64,000 bases of DNA from Gracilariopsis chorda (taxonomy: Eukaryota > Rhodophyta > Florideophyceae > Gracilariales > Gracilariaceae), in contig NBIV01000060.1 of the NCBI GenBank assembly GCA_003194525.1, positions 62,001-126,000 of the forward strand, given 5' to 3'. The translations under genes and the position numbers were made by a program. Below are positions 1-9,599 of the stretch, piece by piece (positions within the stretch are counted from its first letter, which is position 1; the number at the start of each line of letters is the position of its first letter). The notes under the pieces are model-generated. The model had not been told where the DNA came from. It ran no database searches and worked only from the letters and a program-made list of their open reading frames with translations.

Positions 1-606
1 CCCCTCTATATATCTTCTGCTTCTCAACGTCCACTTTGCGGGGGAAACGAAACGATGACTATGCTCAGGACCGATATGAATGACTACATACCACAAGCGT
101 GATCCGCTTTCTTCACGATCAGCTACTGCTACTGATGACTCGGCCAAAGGCTCCCTCTCAGTGGCGCCCATCAAGTCACGGATTCGATATTTGATCCCTT
201 TCACGTCAATTGACCCATAGGCACCCACAGGCCCAGCAGCCATTACTTGGCCGTCACAGGGCGTAATCAGATCTGCTAACCTGTCTATCGGTCGCAGGTC
301 TTGCCGAATTCTTCTTGCGAAGAAATCCGCAAGAGAGTAAAAGTCTTCAAGCTGTGCATCAACTTCAGATGCATCACATCCGGTTACGGAACAGTAGCTC
401 GTGTATGCGTGTTTCCGCAGTGGTTTTGGGATCGGAATGGAAGCTGTGTAGTGCGCGACAATACCGATAGCGTTTAAGGGAACGGTGCGAAGCAACTTCG
501 CGTCCTTCGATACGTTCGGACCGTTTTGCCAGTGAGCCGCGGCGAGCCCCATGGCTCCGACTCCTATACCCGACAACGCCAATGCCCCTATCCTTCTTCT
601 AGCCAT
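1..606 (-). CDS. PSD: Phosphatidylserine decarboxylase, N-terminal part (runs off left edge)
   Basis: Converts phosphatidylserine to phosphatidylethanolamine; the type I family sits in the mitochondrial inner membrane. The minus strand is open for 202 codons from an ATG at 606-604 to base 1, with no stop. After an Arg-rich start and a small hydrophobic stretch (about residues 6-24, a possible membrane anchor) come the family landmarks in order: FFARRIRQDLRPID (about 103-116), PCDGQV with the Asp of the self-processing triad, VKGIKYRIRDLMG, and a HRFVSPAKW block matching the family's YHRxHSPxxW region, which carries the catalytic His. The autocleavage LGST/GGST-type site that makes the pyruvoyl group would lie beyond the window. 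The gene follows ALG6 head-to-tail, with about 296 bp between them. Family assignment is firm; the mitochondrial location is inferred. Confidence 0.86.
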   Translation of the reverse strand, partial: MARRRIGALALSGIGVGAMGLAAAHWQNGPNVSKDAKLLRTVPLNAIGIVAHYTASIPIPKPLRKHAYTSYCSVTGCDASEVDAQLEDFYSLADFFARRIRQDLRPIDRLADLITPCDGQVMAAGPVGAYGSIDVKGIKYRIRDLMGATEREPLAESSVAVADREESGSRLWYVVIHIGPEHSHRFVSPAKWTLRSRRYIEG

Positions 607-902
607 GAGCAATTTCTAGACAACCTCTGGTGATAGTTTTCTTTCCGCACTGACTGCTTTCATAGACTGTCCGGGCAGACTTCCTGGATTTCGGTCATCA
701 ATAGAGAAATGACGAGTACAGTTCTCTGCAGGTGAGGTCTCCTATTACTGCCGGAAGCAGATCGAGTGAGTAGTACGCAGAGTTGTAGTGTTAAGCCTGC
801 TAAATGTTATGTGCGTTTAGGTCTTGGCACCATGGGACAGTCAATCGCTATGTATAGTGCTTAAAAAGACGCGGCGGCGAAGATCGGATAGCTCCTACAG
901 TA

Positions 903-2565
903 TCAAGCTGTGAACACAAGGAAAACTGAAACAACATAGATCAGAACGAAGTGCATGCCGGCGAACGCCGTGTTGAGAAGCACGAATATGTCCGGGGCAG
1001 ACGCCGGAGGACGTCCGAAAATAAGAACAAAATTCAACACGACGGCAACGGTAGCATTCCCCAGCACAAACCATTGCATAAACTGCCTTTCCCTTCGAGT
1101 ATGACCTCCGAAACCCATGAACTTTGGTGGGGTTGATATGGCAGTTACTACGTGAATGGCAATCGATGCAGCGTACGCCGATGCAGACCCTTCTCGAAGA
1201 AGTAGTGGAAACAGGGAAAAAGCGGCAGCAATGGACATCCATGTTGAAAGAACCGGGTACCTGCCGTGAAGTGCGGCAATTGGGGTAAGCGGTATCAGGA
1301 TTTGTTTCTCGTGTACCTGAAACGAGAACAGGTATGCACTTAAAGAGCACCCGAAAGTGGCCAGGAGAAGACGTGTTGGTGAAGGTTGGAGAGATACGCC
1401 AACACAAAAAGGGAGTGAAGCAAGCAGAGTAATGATGGCACAAAACAGGAACAGGCTCTTTCCAGCAAGCCATCGGTTGACCTTGAAGAGTACAGAAACT
1501 GAGCACCAAACATTTGCAACTTTGTCCTCATACAAGCCTCGAGATATTGGGAACAAACGAACCAACATCCCCCTCAACAGCTCCCCATCCATGAGCCAAG
1601 GAGCGAATATGAGACAACTAATCGTGATGATCGTTGCAAGGATTTTTGCAGCGTACAATCCTGCTGCCATCGCTCCTCGCCCTTTGTACAGTCGAAACAT
1701 ACGACTCACTAAAAAGGCGAATATAGCAAGGGCATAGTACATGAGCATATGTTTGAAGTAGATCGCAGCGCAGAAAAACGCAGACCCAAGCACATCATGC
1801 TCCTTAACGAAACATGTCAGCGCAGCGAGAAAAAGTCCCAAGCTCACGTTGTTGTACTGAAAGTGTGCGTGGTCAACGAGTAAGAGAGCTGGAAGGCTTA
1901 GGCAGAAGGCTGCTGATCTGAACAACTCTGACCCGCATTCGCACCAACAGGAGAAACTTGATCCAGGCTTAGACTTTTTGTAAACCACGTATACACAAGC
2001 TAGAAGGGATGGGAAGAATACTAGCAAATCGGTAACCACCACGCTGAGACGCATCGCTGCACGAGATGTTTGGGTCTCGTACCCGCGCGAGTCATGTAGA
2101 GCAACGGCAGCAGGATCAACCAAGGACACGAACCAACCTGTTGCAAACGATGCATAAGCAGACAGTGGGGGGTAATCAAGACCCCAATACGAGAGGTTGT
2201 TATCAGATGTATCCTTGTACCAGTCCTTCGCAGGAAGGTTCAGCGTAATCTCCATCCAGTGTCGCTGCGCTTCGTAGTCTCCATACATTGGCGGTGTTCG
2301 CTCGCCTAAGGGAAGAACCAAGTATGAAGCACGACGGGTCCGATTTGTTAGAGAAGCAGCGCGCTCGGTTCTTTGAACTAAATCAACATCGTGTTCACGC
2401 ACCTGAGTACGGATGAAACGCTACAGCCGCACGAAGAGCTATCGCAAAAAATAGAAGAGCCTTCCAATGCCATGTTGACACCTTATATCTACCAAGAGAT
2501 CCGTTTGATGCTTTGTGGTGGTGTGAGGAATCGCCAGTGTTAACTGCGTACCTGCTTTCATCCAT
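903..2565 (-). CDS. ALG6: ALG6-type Man9GlcNAc2 alpha-1,3-glucosyltransferase (two exons)
   Basis: Adds the first glucose from dolichyl-P-glucose to the lipid-linked Man9GlcNAc2 glycan on the luminal side of the ER (GT57 family). Exon 1 is 2565-2403 (54 codons plus one base) and exon 2 is 2305-903; joined they give about 521 residues, normal for ALG6. Exon 1 supplies the signal-anchor helix ending in FHPYSG, and exon 2 resumes with ERTPPMYGDYEAQRHW, so the splice rebuilds the conserved loop YSGxxxPPMxGDYEAQRHW. Other family blocks: SSDNNLxYWGLDYPPL-like (here DTSDNNLSYWGLDYPPL), ALHDSRGYETQ, HFQYNNVSLGLFL, FPISRGLYEDKVANVWC and FSFQVHEKQILIPLTP. Many hydrophobic segments fit a polytopic membrane enzyme. 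It is divergent from OST1, which is also in N-glycosylation. ALG8 is less likely because the GDYEAQRHW and SDNNLxYWGLDYPPL blocks are ALG6-like. Confidence 0.92.
2306..2402 (-). other. ALG6 intron, 97 bp
   Basis: The reading frame of exon 2 is closed upstream by a TAG, while exon 1 ends in a TGA just past the junction, so an intron is required. On the minus strand the donor is G|GTGCGT (2402) and the acceptor is TTCCCTTAG|GC (2306), with a CTAAC branch-point-like motif between them. Splicing interrupts a Gly codon (phase 1) and restores the conserved YSGERTPPMYGDYE loop. This is the only intron in the window I can place with confidence. Confidence 0.85.
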
Positions 2566-2747
2566 TTATAGAAACAGCTTATTGCTAGCGGCACTATTAC
2601 GACCCATCAGATATGACGCAAGTTGCGATGATTCTCACTTGTACTAGTGCAAAAACCTTCCGCCGGCATCGACTTGGTAAGATTCTCTTCAATAGATACA
2701 ACCGCCATCTTCATTGCACTGCAATGATTGCAGGTGTACACGGATCT
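2378..2747. repeat. Inverted duplication, left arm (ALG6 promoter, exon 1, intron start)
   Basis: This stretch matches the reverse complement of 4841-5211. Near-identity is clearest at 2600-2650 against 4930-4990 (it includes ATATGACGCAAGTTGCGATG) and across ALG6 exon 1. Similarity weakens toward both ends. The left arm holds the functional ALG6 start and the promoter side facing OST1. Confidence 0.85.
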
Positions 2748-3242
2748 AGTAGACTCGCTGACGGGACATTCAGGCAGATGCACTACAAAAAAATAAACGA
2801 AATTATAGTATCAATCACTCTACACAGCAACTTGGGAGAAACCCAATGGGTTTCTCTGTGCAATCCCGACGTGTCTGTGATATACGGAGTAATGGGTTAA
2901 TCAACGAAGATAAGGGTTAGGACTGCTGATTCACCTGTATCTCTCCATCGTCATCTTGTTCAGCGCGGCGCTTTATCTAGCCCTTGACATAACCTGTTTA
3001 TCGAAGACACGAACTTGGTCTGTAGCTTGCCTACAAGCCGTTGATCTGCTTAGAAGTCACTGGCTTATGATTCCGGAAATCACAATCATCTGTGCGATAA
3101 GGCGACCTTAGTAGGCCATCCAGTCTGCGAACAAAGCGGGAAAGGCAACAACGGTTACCAACGATACAGAAATTCCGAGACTTGACAGTGCAGACCTCTT
3201 TTCGTTGAGCCGCATATATCTGCCAGGAACATCCAATTCACA
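2566..3242. promoter_or_regulatory. Divergent intergenic region between ALG6 and OST1
   Basis: This 677-bp region separates two divergently transcribed N-glycosylation genes and probably holds both promoters. The part nearest ALG6 (2566-2747) belongs to the inverted duplication. I see no coding sequence and no convincing TATA box. Its role as a shared promoter is inferred from gene orientation only. Confidence 0.45.
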
Positions 3243-4655
3243 ATGAAGCACTTTGCTCTCGTTCTTGCTTTACTGTTTGCTTCAGTACACGCAACATTGG
3301 AGAACGTCTTCGTTAAGCGAGTAATAGATGTTTCATCGAGTGTTCCGGTATCCAAGACAACGATCACAATGAAGAACACTGGTGAACAACCAGCGCCGTA
3401 CTTCTATCTTGCTTTCAAGTGCACTGATGCAAAAGAGCTTGCAGACGTGTGGGTCACAGAAAAGAAGCAATCTACTAAAAGATTACAAGCACTCGATATC
3501 GAAATGAGCTCAGACGTGCCTGGATTGGATTCTTTCTGTCGCGGATACAAGGTATCATTTCCAGAGCCATTAGCGCCTGAGGCGGAAATAACAGTAGAGG
3601 TACGGGCTGACGGGAGCGGTATGTTAAATCCGGCTCCTAGTGAAATCAAGGGCTTATCGCCGCAGTACATGCGGTACGAGGGAAGCTCATACTTTTATAG
3701 TCCATATTCAACAAAGTCGATGCGAACAGTCCTCGTTCTCCAATCAACCGATGTCACATCGAAGAAGGGTTTCATCGACCCTTTCAAGCATAGCAAAAAG
3801 CGAATCGAAATGGGACCTTACACAGATGTGGCCCCATTTTCGTATAATCAAGTTTCGGTGCGGTTTAAGAATGATCGCGGATTTCTGGTTGCACGGTTGG
3901 CCGAGAAGTACTTCTACGTGAGCCACTGGGGCACTATAACAGTAAGAGAAGAATATCAAGTGACAAACGCAGCAGCAAGGCATGAAGGCGAGTGGTCCCG
4001 TGTAGACCATTCATCAAGTTATACTGCTGGATATGGCACTGCGCTTAGTGACGTGTGGGCGAACCTTCCAGCAGACGCACACAACGTCGATTACAGGGAT
4101 CTGATCGGGAATATAACATCATCGAGACTGCGGGGTGCGTCCAAGGAACAAAGACCGGTACAACTGACTTTTAGATATCCGATGATGGGCGGGTGGAACA
4201 ATCATTTCTGGATCACCTATGACATATCACTGAAGAACTATCTTAAATCCACTGGCAATGAGCACGTCGTTGAGCTGCCGATCTTCCCGTCGTTAAACAC
4301 AGACCTCCTCTGCCAGAAGCTGAGAGTGCGGGTTCTGCTTCCGGATGGTGCCAGCGATGAGAGGGTTATAGATCACCCTTCTCTTAAGTTCAGCATGGAA
4401 CGATCTATTGAGAGAACAACACTAACAGTGATTGGCCGTCCTACATTTCTGCTAGGACTAGAAAGGGTTCGCTCAAAATCAAAGCATTTCGCGGTCATTC
4501 AGGTCAGATACAAATACAACGAAGCGCTGGTATGGATCACACCACTGTTCCTGGGTGGTGTGGTTTTGCTACTCTTCGTTTCTTTTCTTGCATGTGTTCG
4601 AAATGGGATGTCAGGTGAGAACGAAGCAGAAAAGGAGAAGCTCAAGTCATCATAA
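3243..4655 (+). CDS. OST1: Ribophorin I, oligosaccharyltransferase subunit OST1
   Basis: Subunit of the ER oligosaccharyltransferase complex that transfers the lipid-linked glycan to Asn in nascent proteins. The single-exon 470-residue protein starts with a cleavable signal peptide (MKHFALVLALLFASVHA). The luminal ribophorin I domain follows; recognisable blocks are ENVFVKRVIDVSS at the start, YFYSPYSTKSMRTVLVL (about residues 150-166), the WGTITVREEYQVTNAAA block (about 227-243), YRDLIGNITSSRLR (about 278-291) and RYPMMGGWNNHFWITYDI. One membrane helix near residues 425-450 (LVWITPLFLGGVVLLLFVSFLA) and a short charged tail give the expected type I topology. Length is close to the human and yeast proteins. 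The start is supported by the signal peptide. The gene lies between the arms of the ALG6-derived inverted repeat. Confidence 0.93.
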   Translation: MKHFALVLALLFASVHATLENVFVKRVIDVSSSVPVSKTTITMKNTGEQPAPYFYLAFKCTDAKELADVWVTEKKQSTKRLQALDIEMSSDVPGLDSFCRGYKVSFPEPLAPEAEITVEVRADGSGMLNPAPSEIKGLSPQYMRYEGSSYFYSPYSTKSMRTVLVLQSTDVTSKKGFIDPFKHSKKRIEMGPYTDVAPFSYNQVSVRFKNDRGFLVARLAEKYFYVSHWGTITVREEYQVTNAAARHEGEWSRVDHSSSYTAGYGTALSDVWANLPADAHNVDYRDLIGNITSSRLRGASKEQRPVQLTFRYPMMGGWNNHFWITYDISLKNYLKSTGNEHVVELPIFPSLNTDLLCQKLRVRVLLPDGASDERVIDHPSLKFSMERSIERTTLTVIGRPTFLLGLERVRSKSKHFAVIQVRYKYNEALVWITPLFLGGVVLLLFVSFLACVRNGMSGENEAEKEKLKSS

Positions 4656-4840
4656 GAGCTGTTATCGCATGTAAACGCCTGAAATGTTTCTCATCCGTAC
4701 CCCAATTCGGATACAACATTTCCTAGAAACTGGTTGTAAAAACGTACCAGCGGTAGAAGGCTACCCTTGGTAATTTACCTACCGTTGGGCCGCTCTGTGT
4801 TGGAAATGAAAATCACTGCCAATCACCATCTTTTCAAAGT

Positions 4841-5211
4841 AGATCCGCGTGAACTGCGACCTTTCACTTGCACGCAATGTAGAGGACGACGCTCGCATTG
4901 TAGAGAAACTTACCGATTCGATGCCGGCGGGAATTTTTGCACTAGTACAAGTGAGAATCATCGCAACTTGCGTCATATCTGATGGGTCGTAATTGTGCCA
5001 CTAGCACCAAGCTGTTTCTATAAATGGATGAAAGCAGGTACTCAATTGAAACTAGCGATTCCTCACACCACTACAAAGTATCAACCGGATCTCTTGGTAG
5101 ATATATGGTGTCATCATGGCACTGGCGCTCTTCTAGTTTTTGCGACGGCTCCTCGCTCTGCTCTGGCGTTTCATCAGCACTCAAAAGTGCATGAGCACGT
5201 TGTTGATTTAC
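4841..5211. repeat. Inverted duplication, right arm
   Basis: This is the reverse-complement partner of 2378-2747, about 370 bp, with its ALG6-like start reading rightward on the plus strand. The promoter part (4930-4990) is almost unchanged, while the exon part has accumulated substitutions and indels. It lies about 260 bp before the left end of the Harbinger element. Confidence 0.85.
5024..5194 (+). pseudogene. ALG6 exon 1 duplicate, broken
   Basis: An ATG at 5024 opens a frame starting MDESRYSIETSDSSHHYK, plainly a copy of ALG6 exon 1 (MDESRYAVNTGDSSHHHK). After the SWHW residues a two-base loss relative to ALG6 shifts the frame, so the hydrophobic anchor is lost and the frame ends in TGA at 5194. 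The donor-site region has also changed (the ALG6 GGTGCGTGA context is altered here). Nothing downstream resembles ALG6 exon 2. It is most simply a truncated inverted duplicate of the gene's 5' end. It could still be transcribed, because the upstream promoter part is well preserved. Confidence 0.8.
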
Positions 5212-5620
5212 AGCAGGGTAACCTCAAAGTCGGACAGTTTGGAGTCCTATTCCGCTTGAGAAGATGTACATTGGCCGTTCTCAACGAAAAAGGCGGCCAT
5301 AGAATCGCCGTTGTCTCCGCTTTATGTACAAAGAAAACTTGGAAGGAAACAAGCTGCTGTGAAGACGAGCAGCGGCATTTGTTTCGCTTCAAACAGACAA
5401 CACGTATACAAACAAAAAGACGGTCTGGAATTGGACAATTATGTCCAAGTCATCATTTACGTAACTAATAGGGGTTTTTAATTAGCACCAAACGTCCTTA
5501 TTTTTAAGCCTGCGATTTTGGGCCGGTTCTTATCTCGAAATAGTGTCCGTTTTCTACGACATCCACAAACTTTGTGGTTGTGGCACAAAGTCGTCCTTTC
5601 TGCGTCACCACTACCCCATA

Positions 5621-7019
5621 ATGAGCGATGACGGCGATGACGATCTCAGCACTGCAGTGTCGTTTATGTCGCAGTTTGTAGCGCAGCAACAGCACACCTC
5701 ACAGATGCTGGCTGCAGCAGACTCTGCAGCTTTTACGTATCGCAATCGACACGACCCTGAAAGCAGCGACGAAGAAGAACTGCGAACAAAGCCCGGTCGC
5801 GGTAACACTCTGTTCGCAAACAGAGCTACGTATTTGCGTAGGAAGCAGTCACAGTTCTACACAAAGAGTGCGGTATCACGACGCTGATACATATTCGTTC
5901 AAGAAGATTACTCATCTAACTGCATCTGAATTCGACGCTCTCCATGATCTAGAGGCAGAAGAACTGAGGAAACCATTTAACGTAAGAGGGAGCTTTACAT
6001 GAGACAACCGTGTCCCAAGGAAGAAGAAATTAGGTACGCGAGAATTGCTGTTATTTTTGTTCGACGTCTTAGGAGGATCAAATGAAAGAGGCCAAGGTTT
6101 GGAACATATGGCTGTAAAGTCTTTTTGTTCTACTGGGACTGTTTCGAACTACTTTGTACATGCTCTCGTTCCTGTACACAAATTTCTTGGCGCTGCAATA
6201 CCCAAGCTTGTACGGTGGCCGAACGCTGAAGAAAGATTAAATATAGAGGGCTTGGTGATTGGGTTTCCATCGTGTGTTTTTTTTGTAGATGGAAACGAGA
6301 ACAAAAGATGGAGACCGGGCAACAACGATGAGCAAGAAAGAGCGTATGATGGGTACAAGAAGTCTCATTGTTTCTCGATCCTTGTGTTTTGCGATATATT
6401 CGGAAGGTTTATCCGCGTAGAGATCACGGACCATGGCGCAGAATCTGATCATTCTCTGTACACTAGCTTTTATTTTTATCGTAACCGTGAGGCTTATATA
6501 TCACACGGGCAACATGGGATGGCAGACATGGGGTTTGCCAGTGACGGGGAATTGTTCGTGCCGTATAAACGCACTGAGAGAACCTCATGGCTCTATAGAA
6601 AAGATCATAATAAAGACATACGTAAGCAGCGAATGGTGAACGAATGGGGGATTGGCTTTATCAACAACTGCTTTCGGCTCTTCTTGGGCCGTTGGCCATT
6701 TGAAATGGAGTTGCTCCCTATCTCCTACCATACTGCGGCTATAGTCTCCAATTGGCAGTTTGATCCCCACGGATATGCTCTACAGACGCGCGAGCGCTAT
6801 CTTGCGAAGCTTGAGATGATTGAGCGTGTACTGAGGATGATTGATTTTTCTTTCTGTCTTGGGCGCGATGCGCTCGCGACAAGTACGCAGCGTAGGGAGC
6901 CGAAGGCGGCCGCAGCGAAGGACTTGTGCGCGCGTATCGCGCCCAAGGCACATCCATCTAGTTCTGTGATCCTTCGCTACTTCCTGTGGCTGGCCTCCCG
7001 CCATTCCCCGACAGTATAG
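5621..7019 (+). pseudogene. Harbinger DDE transposase, frameshifted
   Basis: It resembles HARBI1/PIF transposases, which cut and paste the element. The N-terminal part starts at an ATG near 5621 (MSDDGDDDLSTAV, acidic, Gln-rich). The frame shifts around 5870, and an in-frame TGA follows near 6000, after which the domain runs open to 7019. The catalytic triad is visible: first Asp in FVDGNENKRW (about 6287), second Asp in SDGELFVPY (about 6545) and the Glu of MVNEWGIGF (about 6640). The conserved YDGYKKSHCFSILVFCDIFGRF block lies between the first two. The HTH-like segment MAVKSFCSTGTVSNYFVHAL precedes the triad. The last ~90 residues (Arg/Ala-rich) look like read-through. Active residues are intact but the frame is not, so the gene is probably dead. 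Confidence 0.85.
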
Positions 7020-7149
7020 TGGCATTTTATGTTGTCGCATCATCATTTGCATCGGTTTCTACCTCGTTGTCAGCAAGCAACGCACTGTCCATCTCTAACA
7101 GTGACGCAAAAACCGACGCAGGCATCACAGTGGTAATATTCGGTGTGGT

Positions 7150-7765
7150 GCAACGCCCCAAAGGGGATAAACACCGAAAGAAGTTCGGGATCTTTCCTCC
7201 GTGGAGGTGAACCCAGTTGGGTAGAGCCCCTCTAGGGTTGGTCCGGCGGATCTGGTTTGTAAGACCGAGGCCACCCTTCGCGACTAGCGCAAGAGGGTTC
7301 AGGACAAGAATTGGTATCCGCGAGAGCGGGAATGCGTCCTCGTCAGAGGTAGGTTTCCACGTAAGTGGGGGTGTGTGAGCGTATGCGCACACGAGAGCCG
7401 CAGATAGCGGGAGGTGCTACCCTAAAAAGGGTAAAAAGGAAGGGCGAAGAGGAGGAAGAGAGGACGAAGTGAGTCGCAAGAGCGACGGGGGCGAACGGCG
7501 ATGCCGGTAACAATATCCTTATACAGGGCGAAACACCAATGCAATTGGAATAATATGACTCCCAGTGATGGGTCCCTTTAGATGTGCAAGGGGGTTAGAG
7601 GTCCCGTGGTTCACGGCATTTCCCTCCAAGGAGGAGTAGAGCACGCGCGCAAGCAGTAACAACTAGAGCCAATTCCCCAGGTTGGGGTCCCTTGTTGGGG
7701 AAGTTTTACTGGTGCCACGGCAGTGCGCCGTCGCACTAAGTACTAGCTTCCCAGAAATGGGTGTG
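7150..7765. repeat. Hairpin array: more than 20 short perfect stem-loops
   Basis: A GC-rich stretch between the two Harbinger genes is built almost entirely of consecutive short inverted repeats with 4-7-bp stems and 2-5-nt loops. Examples: CCCC-AAA-GGGG (7156), CCGAA-AGAAG-TTCGG (7174), CCTCC-GT-GGAGG (7196), ACCCA-GT-TGGGT (7211), CCTC-GTCA-GAGG (about 7338), CCAC-GTAA-GTGG, CCGC-AGATA-GCGG, TACCCT-AAAA-AGGGTA, GTCGC-AAGA-GCGAC, CCAAT-GCA-ATTGG, CCCA-GTGA-TGGG, CCGTG-GTT-CACGG, CCCC-AGGTT-GGGG and CCCA-GAAA-TGGG. Several loops are GNRA tetraloops. I see no credible protein. It may be structured RNA, a nested non-autonomous element or DNA hairpins; the function is unknown. Confidence 0.75.
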
Positions 7766-7928
7766 AAAAAATAACTAAATTCAACTAAAATACTCCACAT
7801 TTCGTGGCAACATCCACTACTGTGGCCAACCGCCAATTGACCCAAAACCGTGTCCCACTTGTCCATATCCACCATTTTGGGGCGTAGTTCATATACACAC
7901 TACACAACCGATAATATCGGGAAAGCAT

Positions 7929-8803
7929 TCAAGTACCAAGAATCCCTCCCTGAGGGCGTTGCACTTCATTCGGAACCGATAGAATGTTTTCCTGAGCGTA
8001 AAGGGCGAGGAATGCTCTAAACTGTTCTGCTTGTCGAGCTGCGACTGGAACACTTGCTGCTGCCGCGTTTGCGCTCATAATGTGTGCCTTTAGCATATGA
8101 CGATCGGCGTTGCGCCGTTCTTGCAAGCGCTTTTTCTTGGCATTTGCCCTTTACTTCTTCTCTGACTCGTAATCTGCCTTTTGCTTAGCGAGACGCACGT
8201 TTTTCTCTCTTTGTGACTCGTTCCTGCGTGCAAGGTTTCTAGCTGCACTATTATCCGACGACACCACCGTTTCCTCTGCCTCTAATTTGTATTCAAGAAG
8301 CGCCTGATTAAAGAAATGTTGTGCGTCCCCTTCTTTCCCATCAGGTCTAACAAGGGCAAGAGAAGGTCCTTCATCTTCATCTATTTCGATTCGCACTACG
8401 GACTTCGCTTGTTTCAGGGCTGTGGAGGGTATGCATTGTACATTCGCAGTTTTTATCGCTGCCATATATGAGCGTCGCCAACAGAAACCATGTAAAGATT
8501 GTTCGTGAAGGATCGTTTGATCCGTTATGTGTCTGTGCTTCATGGCTTTTGCCACAGTATCACAGGTCTTTTCCAACGTTTTGACTTTCTGTGTGGGAGC
8601 ACCCAACGTGGTTAGCTGTTGAAGGATCCACGCTTTTTCCATTTTGTTTGGAACAAACCGTCTGCCGTTGTAGACGCGATGACTGCTGCGTTTGGCTGTG
8701 TTATTCCTGTGTCATTTGTCTTTGGTGTTGTTGCGGCAGAGGCTGGTGCTGGTGCTGGTCTGGCAGCATCTTGGAATTTGGGAGAGGCGGACTGAGTGTT
8801 CAT
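7929..8803 (-). pseudogene. Harbinger Myb/SANT-like accessory protein, broken
   Basis: This would be the second Harbinger protein, which in active elements binds DNA and brings the transposase into the nucleus. Reading minus from an ATG at 8803: MNTQSASPKFQDAARP, a Pro/Ala/Thr-rich stretch, then a trihelix-like region. The frame slips near 8620-8640, continuing as WILQQLTTLGAPTQKVKTL (Trp-bearing helices), then an acidic segment, then a charged coiled-coil tail (ARRNESQREKNVRLAKQKADYESEKK region). One in-frame TAA at 8151-8153 separates this from a further tail to 7929 in the same frame. The assignment rests on position inside the element and the Trp-rich helical pattern; I cannot prove the Myb fold. 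Confidence 0.6.
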
Positions 8804-9026
8804 GATGGATATGGTCTGGTGTGGTTTGGAGATGGACTGTGTAAGAAATATTAGAAGGGAAAGTGGAAGGGCGGGAGTCCATGTGACTATAATAACACGA
8901 TTGTGGACTATCCCAAAAGAGCTGGAGAGTTTAACCAAACACTTGGTTTCTAATTAAAACAACTTCCGTTGAAGAGTACTAAAATCTGCTTGATGTAGCT
9001 GTTTTTTTCCTTAATTAAAAACCCCT

Positions 9027-9599
9027 AATCAACCATTAGCCTGGCGACGTTCTGTAGCTCCCAAGCTCACCGGGTCATGCAGATCTTTTACGTTTCGCAG
9101 TTCTCACAACTTCCCGCTTCCAGTTACAAGATGTAACCGTAATGCCCGCTTATTGCGCTCCTGTTCAACGCGGCGCTTCACAAGAACGGCTAGTTCGCGA
9201 AGCGACCGCACTTCAACCAGAGGTTCTTTGTACCTCTCCGCCCGAACACGGGCTCAGTGTGCTTCAAACGCTTCTCGCGCAGAACGCTTAGACAGCCTTT
9301 TTTCTTCAATCTTAGAAGCCACTTCCGATTCTTTTCGTTTCTGCTCTTGTTTTGCGGGCTCCTTCCAATCGTGCTGTAAACGCAGCAGAGCGAGTTCCGT
9401 ATCGCTAGTAACATATCGAGGAAACCATGCGAATGAAATTCAATTACAGTCCACGAAAATAAAAACGCAACATCTATTGCATACTCCCCGACTACGGCAT
9501 ACTTCGCCCAATTGATCATTGTTATCCATCCAGTAGAGGCTCCGTGTTTGTTAACTAAAGTCATGTGCCTGTAGATACAAGAGCTCATTCATTTCTTTT
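9027..9599 (-). other. Spacer with a decayed coding remnant
   Basis: Reading minus from about 9435 to 9060, one frame stays coherent over about 110 codons apart from two stops. It is strongly charged and Gln/Glu/Arg/Lys-rich (blocks such as LQHDWKEPAKQEQKRKESEV and RELAVLVKRRVEQERNKRAL), a pattern typical of a coiled coil. I do not recognise the family; another transposon accessory protein is possible. The rest of the spacer shows nothing. Confidence 0.3.

Larger units (their letters stand above)
5470..9026. mobile_element. PIF/Harbinger DNA transposon, two convergent genes, decayed
   Basis: Perfect 15-bp terminal inverted repeats AGGGGTTTTTAATTA lie at 5470-5484 and, inverted, at 9012-9026. 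Both ends are flanked by AAT (5467-5469 and 9027-9029), a 3-bp target duplication as expected for this superfamily, though the usual TWA consensus is not exact. Inside are a DDE transposase on the plus strand and, convergent, a Myb/SANT-like accessory protein on the minus strand, the classic two-gene Harbinger layout. Both genes carry stops and frameshifts. The gap between the two genes is filled by a remarkable hairpin array described separately. Confidence 0.85.

Noticed and set aside
7027..7392. A 121-codon minus-strand ORF inside the hairpin array
   Set aside because: Its composition follows from the GC-rich palindromes, there is no domain, and the hairpin structure explains the sequence better.
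7150..7765. Group II intron or rRNA fragment, because of GNRA-like loops
   Set aside because: I could not find a domain V motif or any familiar rRNA core sequence.
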